Shown here: piece by piece, positions 48,550 through 60,320 of the stretch
Numbering within the stretch: the first letter of the stretch is position 1
Layout: each line of letters opens with the position of its first letter
Notes under the pieces: generated by a model
Told to the model about the DNA's origin: nothing
Databases searched by the model: none
What the model saw: only the letters and a program-made list of their open reading frames with translations
Translations under genes and position numbers: made by a program
Assembly: GCF_029873635.1 (NCBI RefSeq)
Contig: NC_080420.1
Span: 34,432,231-34,496,230 of the forward strand
Reading direction: 5' to 3'
From: Malania oleifera
Taxonomy: Eukaryota; Streptophyta; Magnoliopsida; Santalales; Ximeniaceae
DNA length: 64,000 bases

Positions 48550-49412
48550 ATCAGGGCTCAAGCAAGGGGCTCGGAGCTCGGAGCTCGGAGCTCGGAGCCT
48601 CAAAGTACAAGTAAACAAATATAAAAAATTGACAGTTAACCTTTTGCTACAGCTGAAAGTAAGTAGGAAAACAGTAAGGTGGGAAGACCTTAACTTGTCA
48701 ACATTATTTCAAAATGGCAGTCAAGAAAGATAAGAAGTTTGTCCCATGCTAGGAAATCGAAGACCATACATGATATGCTCCATGGGAAAAGGTCACCAAA
48801 GATCCTTTCCCCGATGTTTTGTGCTGGTAGCGCTGAGTCCTAAAAAATTCTTCTGTTTTTCTCCTTCATTATCTCCCAAACAATTGCTGCTGATGTAGAG
48901 TTCCTTAAAGTGTCTGTAAATGCCCTTGGTGTTGGAAACACCCAAGCAATCAACTATTTACTCAAAGAAGATGGTGTGGTCAAGCTTAAGTTTAGAAAAA
49001 TGAGTTCCAAATTCCAAACACATGAGCTAAACTCGCAATGTAGTAAAAGATGATCTGCAGTTTCCACACTATTTCTGCAAACTACACAAATGGAGGCTAG
49101 AACCCAGCATTTTCTTTGTAAGGTATCATTTTGTGAAAGTTTTATTTGTTTCTACTAGCTAGAGAAAGAATGAGATTTTGGTGGGGATTGTTGGCTTCCA
49201 AAATATAGAATGTTGAATCTCTTGATTTACTGAAGTTGTTGACATTTAATTTGCTGAAAAGGACCATTGACATTTATCCTCATCTAGTGAATGAGTTTGA
49301 ATCTCATACATGGATTTCAGCAATTTCTGAATCACTTCGGCTTCCTATCCTTTTAGTCTTCTATTAAACTTGAGATTCCAATAATATTGCTCAACGTTGT
49401 TAATCAATAAGT
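48550..49412 (-). pseudogene. L1-type LINE, 3' part with RT zinc-binding domain
   Basis: On the minus strand the zf-RVT domain of plant L1 ORF2 is readable: FWKPTIPTKISFFL, then CVVCRNSVETADHLLLHC near 49037-49095, then VWNLELIF. The upstream WNLKFNRRLKG block at the right edge joins sequence at 51712-51941. Several stops are present. A short tandem GCTCGGA x4 lies at 48568-48597. Confidence 0.75.
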
Positions 49413-50408
49413 TAAAAGTACAGTATAATCCCAAGAGGGGGGTGAATTGGGTATTTAAAATTTAATTACGCAGAAGCTTGACTTATTTTAAGCCTTTTTA
49501 ACAATCTCAATCACCACACAAAAACTAATCAACAAACGGCTATACCAATAAGTAATCTTAAGTATATATGTAATTTGAAAAACACAATATGAATTTTACT
49601 TTCAACAGTTCTAAATATTCAATCTGAATTTAGACAATGAACAAGTATTTATTTAAAATAATATTCAACAATATAGCTCAAGCAAATAGGTATCTTATGC
49701 TTGAATAATCAAACCACAAAAATAACTTTACCCCAGCCAATCAAACTCAATTCAGAGTATCAGCAATTGTTTGATTTTCAAACGGAAACATAAACCATAC
49801 AAAACATTAACAAACCGATTTAATTATTCAAAGTGATCCCAATCAAATCTCAGCATTCAACATATTTTCCCAATAAATTAAAAACATAGACAGCAGTTAA
49901 TTAGTGTAGAAATTAAAGCGAGTTAGGGAAAGAAGATAAACACAAAGATTTTTTACAAGGTTAGGCTTCCCGCCTACATCCTTGCCCAAGCAACTTGCTA
50001 TGAGAATTTTCCTTACTCACTTCATTCAATAGGTGGAGTTCCCTCTCTCCATTGGAAGGTGGAGACCCCTCTCTAACAAGAACAGGCTCTCGCTAGGCAA
50101 TAACTCTATCCCCGAGTTGTCAGTTTGCAAAAACAACAATACAATTTTGTGTACAATCAAATAACTCTCACAGTAGAACAGATTTTGTACAAAGATATAA
50201 TCACTATATATTCAAAACAGCAATTTGCAATGAAACTCACAAAAAAAATCAATGGTTTTCTTATTTGTGGTATGAGAATTTCATAAGATTGAATCAGAAA
50301 TCTATTTAGGGCTTGAGGAATACGCACAGTAGCTTTTCAAAGTGTAAATCAAAGAATAATCAATGTGTATTCATGAGTATTAGTGCCCTAATGCGCATAT
50401 AATAACCC

Positions 50409-50417
50409 CTATATATT
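50409..50417 (-). promoter_or_regulatory. TATA-like box of LTR A4
   Basis: Minus strand AATATATAG, about 100 bases downstream of the near-palindrome array in LTR orientation. Confidence 0.4.
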
Positions 50418-50519
50418 TTAGGAAGAAATCTTACCATTTAAACAAGTTTGGAAACCATATCTTTCAAAATAGGAAAGAAATCAACGCAATTCGTAAGTTT
50501 AAAACATGAACTTCAGTTG

Positions 50520-50740
50520 CCTAAACCATGCATTTAGTTGCCTAAATCATTTAAAATATGTGCTCCAACATTGGCAGTAGTGATTCAGTCGCCTAAACTC
50601 GTGAGTTCAGTCGCCTGACTGTGTTCAGGTGACCTGAATTTACTTCAGTCACCTTTACCAACTCTATTCCGATTTCTTCATACTGGCAGTAGTTATTCAG
50701 TCGACTGAGCATTTTCCTTAGGCACCTGAACACTCTATAA
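50520..50740 (-). promoter_or_regulatory. Near-palindrome array of LTR A4
   Basis: Units include TTCAGTCGCCTGAC (50606-50619), TTCAGGTGACCTGAA (50624-50638) and TTCAGTCGACTGAG (50696-50709). The 24-base segment at 50571-50594 matches the Gypsy G1 LTR at 60811-60834 in 21 positions. Confidence 0.65.
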
Positions 50741-51059
50741 CTCAATATTTTTCCATATTTTTTATTCCAAAACTTGATAGTATTACTTTGCAAAAAAAAT
50801 TTGGACTTGTAAAAATATTTTTCAAATTTGTAAACAAGTCTCTAAGTCCAACATTTATTCCTAAGAGCTTCATAAACAAATTTTAAGTTTAAGAGTAGTT
50901 ACATGAGACTTTCAAAATATCTAAACAACAATAAATCCTAAGTCTTCATGTGTAGAAGCTTTAACTTTGTCCAAACTTGATCAATACTTCAATGAACTTG
51001 TTTTTCTTCATAACTTGTGAATTTATGTTGAGCTTTATCCAATCTTTACCAAGTTTAAC

Positions 51060-51640
51060 CATTGTGCTTGTGAATAATATAATACATGAAATTTAACTTG
51101 AAAGCACAATTAGAATCCTTAGTTTGTGTTATGTATGGTAGCTCATTTCTTGGAATGACTAAGTTACACAAGGAACAAGAACATACTATAGGTTTTTGAG
51201 AGAAAACCCCTCGACAGTTTTCTAGAGCCTTGCTGAAACCGTCGACGGTTTCGTTGAAAAATCTCAGACATCTCAAAAATTGTTCTCAGTATCTCAAACC
51301 GTCGACGGTTTTAGGCGATCTCATAAAACCGTCGACGGTTTCATTCCTAGACTGCAAGACAGAAATTCATTTTGAAATTAAACGTTAAGTTAGTTGGTTT
51401 TGGGGGGAAACCTCTAAAAAAAAGAGTCTATTTATCCCTATCTGAGGGTATTGTGAGATATGAGAAAGATCATTGAGAAGTGTATTGTGTACTTTGACAT
51501 TTTCTTAGTGAAATTCGTGTCATTGCTTTTGTGGATGTAGGCTTTGCCAAACCACATAAATCTTGTTGTTGTTCTTGTTGTTTATCATTTTCTAGTTATG
51601 TTTCATTTGCTTGTTGTATTTTATTCCGTTGTGCATCCTA
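51060..51640 (+). mobile_element. Probable nested Copia (Tork-like) solo LTR D
   Basis: The stretch near 51530-51560 (GTGGATGTAGGCTTTGCC, AAACCACATAAATC) matches the U5 region I know from Tork-type Copia LTRs. It is preceded by TATTTAT at 51428-51434 and three perfect GTCGAC palindromes (51235-51343). It has the opposite orientation to A4. Boundaries and target duplication could not be fixed. Confidence 0.45.
51205..51343 (+). promoter_or_regulatory. Perfect palindrome array AAACCGTCGACGGTTT
   Basis: Three perfect copies: GAAACCGTCGACGGTTTC (51235-51252, 18 bp), AAACCGTCGACGGTTT (51296-51311) and AAACCGTCGACGGTTT (51327-51342). A decayed copy (CCCCTCGACAGTTTT) lies near 51207. The TATA-like box follows about 85 bases on. 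Confidence 0.75.
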
Positions 51641-51711
51641 TTTATCCTATCCATATTACAAAAGTTTGTTATCATCAAAACGAGATTAAGTTTTGTTAGG
51701 CCAACATAAGT

Positions 51712-51941
51712 TACTGACCTTAGCCTCTTGTTGAGTGGATAAACAAAAAAGGTTTGGGAATAATTGACAAAGAGGAATTTTGCCAAACCATCTATCCTAC
51801 CAAAATGATGTCTTCTAACTATTTCCCACTCTTATCAAGTTATAATCCTATAATATATGCTTGTTTTCATAAATGTCATTCCACATGGTACGAGTCTTTG
51901 AATTTCTTATTTGTGATTCCTAGAAACTCATATTGCAATAG
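51712..51941 (-). pseudogene. L1-type LINE, middle part
   Basis: The minus strand reads a degenerate GKFLEDIILVG and FLFIHSTRG, resembling the FWxDxWxG...FPRLFSLSTxxE segment between RT and the zinc-binding domain of plant L1. Position and orientation fit the flanking L1 pieces at 48550-49412 and 61734-62600. Confidence 0.5.
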
Positions 51942-51946
51942 TATTT

Positions 51947-53330
51947 TGATGTAGGATAGGATGAATCGACCTAGTCCTATGGCTCAACCATCACACAAGC
52001 ACATACACTCAAAGCACTTTAAATTAAGAATTTAATTAACCAAAATAAACACAATAAATCATATTATTTCACATGTTATTGGATTTTTTTGAAACGATGT
52101 ATGATGTTGTCTAGAAATAAGTCCCAATAGATACTGATCAAGGAATCAAGTTTTATGCAAAATATGTTATTTTCAAAATCAAGATCTCAAGTTCTAAGCT
52201 GCCAAGCTAACATTCATACAATTAATAGTAGCTAGCAAGTATCAATATTGAAATCTCATGCTTCAAATATGCTATTTAAACATGGAAGTTCAGATTTTCA
52301 AGCAAAGGTTTACATAAGATTAAGCAAGGATTCAAACAATGTGAAATAATATTGAAAACTAAAGGTGACTTCAAGGTTAATCACCTGAAGAATTTAGAAG
52401 CAGAATTCCAAATTGACAATAGCAGTTCAGTCAACTAAACCAATGACTTCAGTCACCTGAACACTCACGGGTTTTGAACAAAATATAGGAATTCAAGAAC
52501 TGTTTTCAACTAGGATTACGGGGCTTTAAGCAAGAGTTCACAACCAGATAAGGCTTAAGTTAAATAACAATCTTACCAATGAGATCGTTGGATGACTTGA
52601 TATGATTTAGCACAAACTCAAATCACACAATAAATGTCCTTGGAACAAGCTTTACACAATGAAAGAAGAGGAGTTGTTGTGTGTACATAAAGTGGCCATG
52701 TGGGGTGTCTGAGGGATAGATGGGAATGGTGATAGTGCTGGATAGATAGTGGTCTCTCACCACTTGATCTTCAGAGAGAACAATGTTGCCTCACACTACA
52801 CAATCGAAAGATTGGACAAAGCTAACAAGCTTTAACAAGAAACTTTCTTTCAATTCAATATCAGCTACCATCATAGTTCTTAAAATGCTAAATATAAAGA
52901 CTTAGCACAAGGGGACAAGACGATAACTCTTACACAAGCATGGGGGGACAAGGTATGGGAAAATATACATGGGGAAACTAACTATTAAACACACACAACT
53001 TACTAATACATTTAATACACTCTCACGTGCAAGCTAAGCTTAAGCGTCATGCAATACTACAAATTAAATATAAAACATGATTCAAAGGAAATTCAATTCC
53101 GTGTGGAGCCCATTGGAGCCGTGTGGGACCCACATGATCGTGTGGAGCCCACATGGGTCTTGAACTCGAACTTGTTTTGGCATATCAACTGAGGTCTTCT
53201 CGCATCGAAAGTCTTCAAGATAATCCATGTGTACCAATAGAAGAGTTACAAACCGAAATGGACATCTACAGGTCATCCACATGTCATCATGTCGGCAAAG
53301 GAAACAGTCAAGGCCAAGTGATCCCCATCA
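51947..53330 (-). repeat. 3' LTR of Gypsy G1
   Basis: 1384 bp, parallel to 60321-61728. A polypurine-like TTGAGAGAGA is adjacent on the minus strand (53331-53340). Only two or three near-palindromes (52376-52470) remain where the 5' LTR has four or five. Confidence 0.9.
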
Positions 53331-53399
53331 TCTCTCTCAAGCCCAAAAGAATTATTCTCTGATGAATGAGAAGTGAAGTACTAAGAGTATAACTCCGAG

Positions 53400-53989
53400 T
53401 TTAAACAAAGGAGGTATTCCTTAATAATCCAGCTCCTCTCGGAAAGTGGCTTACCTCTCCACTTCACCAAAAACTTTTAGTATGATCCTTCTCGTGTGAA
53501 TGTTGTCTTGTCATCTAAGATCTCTTCAATCTCATCAAGGTTCTTTGGTATGGGTAAAGGTGGAGGCAAAGGCAATTTCGGGTTTTCAGGTTCATGAGGA
53601 GTGGGAAATGGGGTATAATCACCTGTAAGGTTAGAATCGGAAGGCTCCACAAAATATGATGCTTCAAAAAATGGGGTTAGATCTTCAATAATAAAAACAT
53701 TGCTTATGCCAAAATCAATAGGAATATCAAGCATGTAAGCATTAGAACTAATTTTCTTTAAAATTTTGAAAGGACCCATCTTTTTAGCATGCAATTTTCT
53801 TACCTTTCCTACAGAAATCCGCTCAAGACGAATACGGATCATAATCGTATCACCCTCTGAAAATTTTTGAAACATGTGATGTATATCAGCACTAGATTTA
53901 TAATGTTCATTATTCAAATTAATCTTCATTCTTATTTTAGAGTGTAGATCATGTATATGCTTTGCAAAAGCATCAGCTTGCTCACTCAC
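53400..53989 (-). pseudogene. Gypsy G1 integrase C-terminus and chromodomain
   Basis: Minus strand: RKLHAKKMGPFKILKKISSN (integrase C-terminal fold, near 53760-53820), a proline-rich linker, then chromodomain EIEEILDDKTTFTREGSY, a TAA stop at about 53478-53480, and FLVKWRGKPLSERSW in the same frame. Chromodomains direct integration to marked chromatin. The stop truncates it here. Confidence 0.85.
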
Positions 53990-54700
53990 TCTAGCATGTG
54001 AGGAAAATGGGACAAGATTTATGGGCTTCCTAGGTTGGTAACCAATGACAACTTAAAAAGTACTCAATCTTGTGGTTCTATTCACTAAACTATTAAATGC
54101 AAATTCAGCCATAGGAAGACACAAATCCCACAAACCTATGTTCTCACCTACTATGCATCTCAATAGGTCACCTAAGCTCCTATTAACTACCTCAGTTTGC
54201 CCATCAATTTGGGGGTGGTAGGCACTAGAAAACTGGACTTTGGTACTTAACATAGCCCACAAGGTTTTCCAAAAATAGCTCACAAATTTTACATCCCTAT
54301 CAGAGACAATAGTCTTGGGAAGACCATGTAGTCTTACAACTTCTCTAAAAAAAATAGTGGCTATTTTGTCGGTAGCATGTGTCTTGTTGCATGGGATGAA
54401 GTGTGACATTTTTTAAAACCTATCCACAACAACAAAAACATAATCATTCCTTCTAGCAGTCTTAGGGAGTCTTAAAACAAAATCCATGCTAATATCTTGC
54501 CAAAGGGTATGGGGCACAAGTAAATGAGTATACAGCCCAGTATTTTGCTCCCGACCCTTTGCAGTTTGACATATACCACAATGAGATATGATTCTAGCAA
54601 CATCCCTTTTTAAGCTAGGCAGAAGAATCTATCCTCTACCATAGCAATGGTCTTATCCCTACCAAAGTGACCTACATCACCACTTGCATGCAATTCTCAT
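53990..54700 (-). pseudogene. Gypsy G1 integrase core
   Basis: Blocks HFIPCNKTHATDKIA, GLPKTIVSDRDVKFVSYFW (contains the second acidic residue) and SSAYHPQIDGQTEVVNRSLG (contains the third) are clear at 54100-54409. The zinc-binding N-terminus lies near 54550-54650 in broken form. Stops split the frame. Confidence 0.9.
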
Positions 54701-56192
54701 ATTTAACTGGTCACGTAGAGATGTAGAGGGTATGCACAACCTAGTTCCTTTGAATAGGAATCCACCATGGATCACAAAGTCAGGATGGGATCCCAGAAGT
54801 CCTTGTAACAAGTTAGAAAAGATTTCATAGAAATCAGGACATTGGGAGTATTCTTTCTTGATACTTTCAAAGCCTATGACTTTTACCTCTAAGGTCTGTA
54901 AAGTTGCCACAACTCGGCTCAAGGCATCAGCAACTTCATTTTCAACATCGACTCGGTGTTTGAGCACAAAAGTGTGTTGTTGAATATACTCAACCCATTT
55001 TACATGCCTATGATTCAACCTCTTCTTGTGTACTCAAATATCTAAAGGCTGGTAGTTAAAAAAGAGTATAAACTCCTGTGGAAGTAAGTAATGTCTCCAA
55101 CGCCTCAAAGATTAAACCACAGCATAGAATTCTTTATCATAGGTCTAGTAACGCTGCTTGGCTTCATTTAATTTCTCACTAAAGAGGGTAACAAGATGGC
55201 CCTCTTGACTAAGCACTCCTCTTATGCCTACACTAGAAGCATCATAAGCTACATCAAACAATTTCTGAAAGTATGGAAGGTGTTGTACAGGTGCTTTTGT
55301 CATCATTTCTTTTATGTCTAAGAAAGCTTTAGTTGCTGCTTTAGGCCATATAAACTCGCTTTTCTTAAGACAATTGGTAATGGGTACCATGATGGTGCTA
55401 AAGCTCTTAATGAACCTTTGGTAAAATTTGGCTAACCTATGAAAGCTACCCGCTGCATAAATATTCCTAGGAGTAGGCCAATTTTTAATGGCTTTGACCT
55501 TTTTAGGGTCAAAAGAAACTCCATTTTCAGTTACAAAAAATCCTAATAAAATTACTTGAGAAGTCATGAAGGTACACTTCTTCAAATTTGTATACAATTT
55601 CTGCTCTCTTAGCATTTCAAACACTCTTCTTAAGTGATCTAAATGCTCTTTCCTCGTTTATCTATAAATCATAGAATCATCGAAGTAGACAACAAGGAAA
55701 TGCTCAATGAAACGTCTTAAGATTTGAGTCATCGCTCTCACAAATGTGCAAGGGGCATTAGTAATGCCAAATGGCATCACCAACCACTCATAAAAACCAT
55801 CCTTGGTTTTGAAAGCAGTCTTTTATTCATCTCTAGACCTCATTATTATCTGATGGTATCCACTCTTAAGATCAATATTTGAAAAGATCTTGGAACCAAC
55901 CATTTGATCTAGCATGTCATCAAGCCTATATATAGGAAACCTATACTTGATGATGATCTTATTAATGGCTCTACTGTCAACACACATCTTCCATGTTCCA
56001 TCTTTCTTAGCAGTGAGAAGGGCAGGACATGCACATGGGCTCATACTCTCTTGAATAAAACCCTTACTCCTCAGCTCATCAATTTGCCTTTTCAGTTCCT
56101 CATGTTCTTTAGTTTTCATCCTATAACAAGGTAAATTGGGTAAAGATGATCCTGGAACAAAGTCTATGGCATGCTAAATGTCTCTCATTGGA
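54701..56192 (-). pseudogene. Gypsy G1 reverse transcriptase and RNase H
   Basis: RT begins near 56119 ([20 protein letters not shown]), then [20 protein letters not shown] and [10 protein letters not shown]. The catalytic motif YFDD is intact in [10 protein letters not shown] (near 55690). The linker SFHRLAKFYQRFIKSFS follows, and RNase H remnants (FDVAYDASSVGIRGVLSQEG, VADALSR) lie near 55270 and 54920. Several stops interrupt it, for example after SRDE and after NEAKQRY. Confidence 0.9.
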
Positions 56193-56269
56193 GGCAATGT
56201 AAGAATCTGAACCGTGGTATATGGATTCGATATTTGAAAGAAGGGTAAAGTTATAATTTGGGCAAGCTT

Positions 56270-56457
56270 CGTTGACGAAGCCAAAGTTCATCAACGAAGT
56301 CCCTTCCGTTCTCGTCGACGAAATTCAAAGACTCGTCGATGAGGAGAAGCCAAGAGATTTCGGGAAATCGGGGATCTCAGGCTCGTCGACGAGGCCACCA
56401 CTTCGTCAACGAAGGTAATGGCGGACTTATCGACGAGGACGCCAATTCATCGATGAA
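56270..56457 (+). promoter_or_regulatory. GTCGAC-core palindrome array of solo LTR B4
   Basis: About eight units in 190 bases, for example CTCGTCGACGAAA (56311-56323), GCTCGTCGACGAGG (56381-56394) and CTTCGTCAACGAAG (56401-56414). The last two have near-perfect arms. Confidence 0.7.
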
Positions 56458-57351
56458 TCCACCTGAGTCAAAAGCCTTTAAAAGATATTTTGGGGGTGCT
56501 TTTTAGCTAAGATTTGGAAATTCTCTCTCTCTCTCTAGAATTCGGAGCTCTCTCTCTCTCCTTGATTTCTTTGTCATTCGTTGCCTAAATCGTAAATCCA
56601 ACATTACCACGTAGATTAGGTGAGGATTCTCTTCAAGAATAGTGGTTCGGAATCTCGTTTTGAGCAGTTTCAAGTTTCGGGCTAAAATCGAGGTAAGGCT
56701 CAATTTTCGTTTCTAATTCAGAATATGGGTAGTAGCACAGATTGTAAGCATGTATTGTACTGTGGTTTGTAGGTTTTTGAGTCTTGGTTCATAGTTTTGG
56801 GGACCGTAGAGTTTGTAGTTAGAATTCGGGTTAAGGTAAGGGGATTCTGTTTATATCAGTTTATTTTCGAAATCAGGATTGGTAAGCTTGTAGGCTACAA
56901 TCGTATATATGTTTTGGTAACTTATTTGGAAAAATGTATCGGGTAAAAATACGGGATTTTAGAGTTACAATTTTTGAGAAAATTTGGGGATTTCGTGTAT
57001 CATCTCTGCTTTGTTTGGAAATCCGTTCGTTTTGTTTAAACTACATTATTGATATGACTGTTATCCATATCTGCATAAACTGTATACTTGAATTCGAAAA
57101 CGATATGATTTATCGTAAACCAAATAAGTGTGGTATGTATGGTTGTGTGTAATTGTTCCAGGTATATTATAAAACAGCTATGTGGCGGCTTATTACCATA
57201 CGCTGATATGTATAGGAGTATAAGCTCCAAAAATGATTCCAGGTTTTGTGAAATCGGATAGGGGCGACTAATTACCGTACGCTGCGCCATGTACCGGTGT
57301 GAAAATTGTGGGCGAGAGTGTTTGGCTCTATATCCAAGGGTGTGAAATATC

Positions 57352-57585
57352 ACTACTTATCCTGACTGGTCATCGATGGGTGTGAGCTACACGATATTGG
57401 CAATGTAATCACTGTGAAGTTCGAGTTTCATGGAGTAGTTGCGTGTTGGCAATGTAATCGCTGTGGAACTTTGGATTCATGGAGTAGTTGCGTACTGTTG
57501 TGAGCTACATCGTATTGGCAATGTACTTTCTTAAAGCTTCGGGTTTCATAGCGTAGTTGCGTATTAGTGTGATGATACTAATCGT
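57352..57585 (+). repeat. Minisatellite in solo LTR B4
   Basis: Three copies of a unit of about 65 bases containing ATTGGCAATGTAATC and CATGGAGTAGTTGCGT. Confidence 0.75.
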
Positions 57586-58169
57586 ATGTTTTGGTATCGT
57601 ATGTGCTAGAATGCATTTGTGAAATTACTGGAATTGTATGGAAATGTTTTCGAACTGTATTATATTGTATAGTGTTATATTTTGCGTAAAATAACACTAG
57701 TATGTCACACACTGATATAACTTGTTTTCTTCCTTACTAAGAGGTGTCTTACCCCAAATGTACGTACAAATATTTTTTAGGTCCATCGGGCAGCCATGTT
57801 TAGCATCCTAGCATTCGAAAATGGGGGTGTCGTTAGCTACTGCTAGTGCCTGTTAGGTACGAGTTTTTGTACCTGGGTTGTCGGGATGGTTTTTGTAGGC
57901 ACCCAGAGTATGTTGTAATTATGGGAATGTATATCCTAGTTTTGTATAAACTCTGGTATGGCACTGTTTATGTATAGAAAGACAATGTTCCGCTGTGTAT
58001 CTGATGAGTATAGATGTGTATGTTTATATTTTGAGGGCATACGTACACCCCAAGGGGTTGGACCCTCATTTAGTGTTGTATCATGTATGTTTTGAATTGA
58101 TACAGAGACAAGTTAGGCTACTATATTCACACCTGGGACCCATCTGCGGGTTCAAGGCATGACAGGCAA

Positions 58170-58622
58170 TTCATTTGGAGGTTCAAAAATAACATTTATA
58201 AATTTAGAAAGTACGAATGACACCTCAGGTGGTGTCTCATGTTCGAGAATAGAGGAGTCATTCTCTTTAGTCACCACAATATAGACAATTTTTGTGTCTT
58301 CGCTCTCTTGCTCAAATTTCTTTTTAATTAAAATATGCAATGAGCTTACAATCTTTTCTTTTCCTTTCAGGTATTTCTTCTTCTTATCTTGCTTATTCTT
58401 TTTTTTTTCAATTTTAGGCTCAAGAGGATTCAAGACAATCTTTTTCCCTTTACACCTAAAGGTATAGGTGTTGGCATGACCATTATGTGAAACATCAAGG
58501 TCATAAGGCCGAGGTCTTCCTAAATAGATATGTGCAACATCCATAGGGAGGACATCACACCAGATTTCATCTTCATAGTCAGCAATTTTGATAGTGACTA
58601 AACATCTATGGCTTACGAGCAT
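58170..58622 (-). pseudogene. Gypsy G1 protease region
   Basis: Minus-strand open segment with WCDVLPMDVAHIYLGRPRPY, typical of the end of the Gypsy aspartic protease domain, then a lysine-rich linker. The catalytic DTG/DSG lies upstream in a broken frame (58640-58740). The frame continues beyond solo LTR B4 at 56192. Confidence 0.75.
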
Positions 58623-58739
58623 TGTTGTTGCATTTACCTAAGCAACCTTGTAGGGATGAGGATGGGGTTCAACTTTTAAATTTAACTTTTCAGAAGCTGA
58701 TTTTGAAATTACATTCATACTACTTCCTCCATCAATGAT

Positions 58740-60045
58740 AATCTTGCAGCTTTTATTCCCACACTTAATGTAAGTATGGAAAATAGAAGTGTGTCACCAA
58801 TCCTCTTGTTTTACGAGGGGTCACCATGATGCATCTCATGACATTCAGATTAGCATCAATAGTTTCCTCGATTGACAACTCATCCTCACTTGCTACTTCT
58901 TCAGGGATACAGGATTGTTTTTATCCCAAACCTTCCTCTTCATCCTCTCTTTCAATGGCCAAATTTCTAGTTGGGCATTTCTTGGCAAAGTGACCCTTTT
59001 TGTGACACTTGTAGCATACATCATTTCCATAAATTTATTTTGAGGACCCATTCATGGGTGCCTTTCCTTTATCCATTGGCTGTTGGACGGTGGGATTGCT
59101 ACCTCTAGAACTTACGTGGCCCATGTTGGCGGGTCTAGTCTTCTCATCGATTGTGGCCTTTCTTTGATAAGTGTCATTGGAAGTGTTTCCAAATTTTCTT
59201 CCCATTTGAGCTTTACTCATTTGCTCATAGTCATGTGCTAAATTGAAGGCATGCTTTAAGGAATCAATATGATGTGGAAACTATTCTTTCCTCAATTTGG
59301 GTTTCAAGCCAATCATAAATTGGGAAATTTGTTAACTAATACTTTCTTCCATACCACTCCTAATGGAAAGTTAATTAAACTTACTCATCTACTTGGTCAC
59401 ACTCAAATTTCCTTGTCTAAGGCTATAGAGTTGATCCATGAGACATTCTCTATAAGAAATTGGGATATACTTTTCTTTCAACATTTCTTTCATCAAATCC
59501 CAATGTTCTATAGGCCTATGACCAAGGCGAGCTTCTTGTCTTTCGACATTCACCCAATGAAGCTTTGCTTGCCCGAATAACCTCATCTTTGCATACCTTA
59601 CCCTATGTGGGTCATTCATTTTATACCACTCAAAGTATAAATCCATTTCAGCTAACCAATCCTGAAAAATCTTTGGATCCATTTGACCATCTTATGTAAG
59701 GGCTTCAATTTTTACTTTTTTCATCACATCCATATCCAGAGCATGATTTTCCCTACGATATGGTCTCCTTGGTTGAAATTTATCTTCATCATAATCCTCA
59801 TCATTCCAATGTGAAGCATAAGGGTCATGACGTTAGAACCTTCAAGGAGCATTTGGTCTTTGTGGGGAATGAACGGGAGGTTGTTCTTGAGGTGGTGTGC
59901 TCTCTTTTGGAGGGTTGTTTGGCTCCCCTGAATGATGGGAAGCAATTTTATTGTCAACCTCAAAGGGTTGTCCTGGATTTTCTAGAAGTGGGTTAGGACC
60001 TAAACTAGCTTCTAATCTCTCAATGTTTGCAAGTGCATTCGTCAA
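58740..60045 (-). pseudogene. Gypsy G1 gag
   Basis: From about 60045 the minus strand gives a proline-rich head. The retrotransposon gag fold follows (DPKIFQDWLAEMDLYFEWYK, RLFGQAKLHWVNVERQ, 59500-59682), then a linker and the zinc knuckle CYKCHKKGHFAKKC (58975-59017, all ligands present). Stops near 59030 and 59690 break it. Confidence 0.85.
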
Positions 60046-60305
60046 GTCTTAGTTTAAGACATGGACTTGTTCTTATAGGCCATCTAGGAGTGTATCACAT
60101 TCCATATCATTCCTACGACCATGATAACAATTTCTGGCCTCGGGTTGCCATAAAACACAATCCTCTTCCTTGGAGGTTTTAACCAAACTATTGTTCCAAA
60201 TATCCAAAATTCAGAATATGGGTAGGTTGTTCTCGGAAAAACTCAAAATTTGTGTATGTTGTTAATGGTTGTTGGGACTTAAGGGTTTAGCCTAATTCAA
60301 CTTGG

Positions 60306-60317
60306 GCTCTAATACCA
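60306..60317 (-). other. Primer binding site of Gypsy G1
   Basis: Minus strand TGGTATTAGAGC, one mismatch from the initiator methionine tRNA complement, three bases from the 5' LTR. The same variant occurs in Copia C2. Confidence 0.8.
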
Positions 60318-60320
60318 AGA

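Larger units (their letters stand above)
49413..51706 (-). mobile_element. SIRE-like solo LTR (copy A4), TSD TAAGT, with a nested Copia LTR piece
   Basis: Flanked by TAAGT (49408-49412, 51707-51711). The left end carries the shared CCAAGAGGGGGGTGAATTGG block. The right end TTGTTATCATCAAAAC...GGCCAACA aligns with the S1 LTR end. A near-palindrome array (50520-50740) precedes a minus-strand TATA-like box (50409-50417). The part from about 51060 to 51640 looks foreign and plus-oriented and is described separately. Confidence 0.7.
56198..58164 (+). mobile_element. Solo LTR B4, TSD GGCAA
   Basis: Starts TGTAAGAATC and ends GGCATGACA; perfect TSD GGCAA (56193-56197, 58165-58169). It contains a GTCGAC array (56270-56457), a weak TATA-like TTTAAAAG near 56478, a minisatellite (57352-57585) and the CACACACTGATATAAC block near 57707 shared with B1 and B3. 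It lies in opposite orientation to the host Gypsy. Confidence 0.8.

Noticed and set aside
48542-48733. Short frame starting with repeated GARSSEL-like residues
   Set aside because: Comes from the four-fold GCTCGGA repeat; the L1 coding sequence is on the other strand.
51060-51200. A TSD for the nested Copia LTR D
   Set aside because: Several five-base candidates were tried around 51020-51190 and 51640-51660; none gave TG...CA ends with matching flanks.
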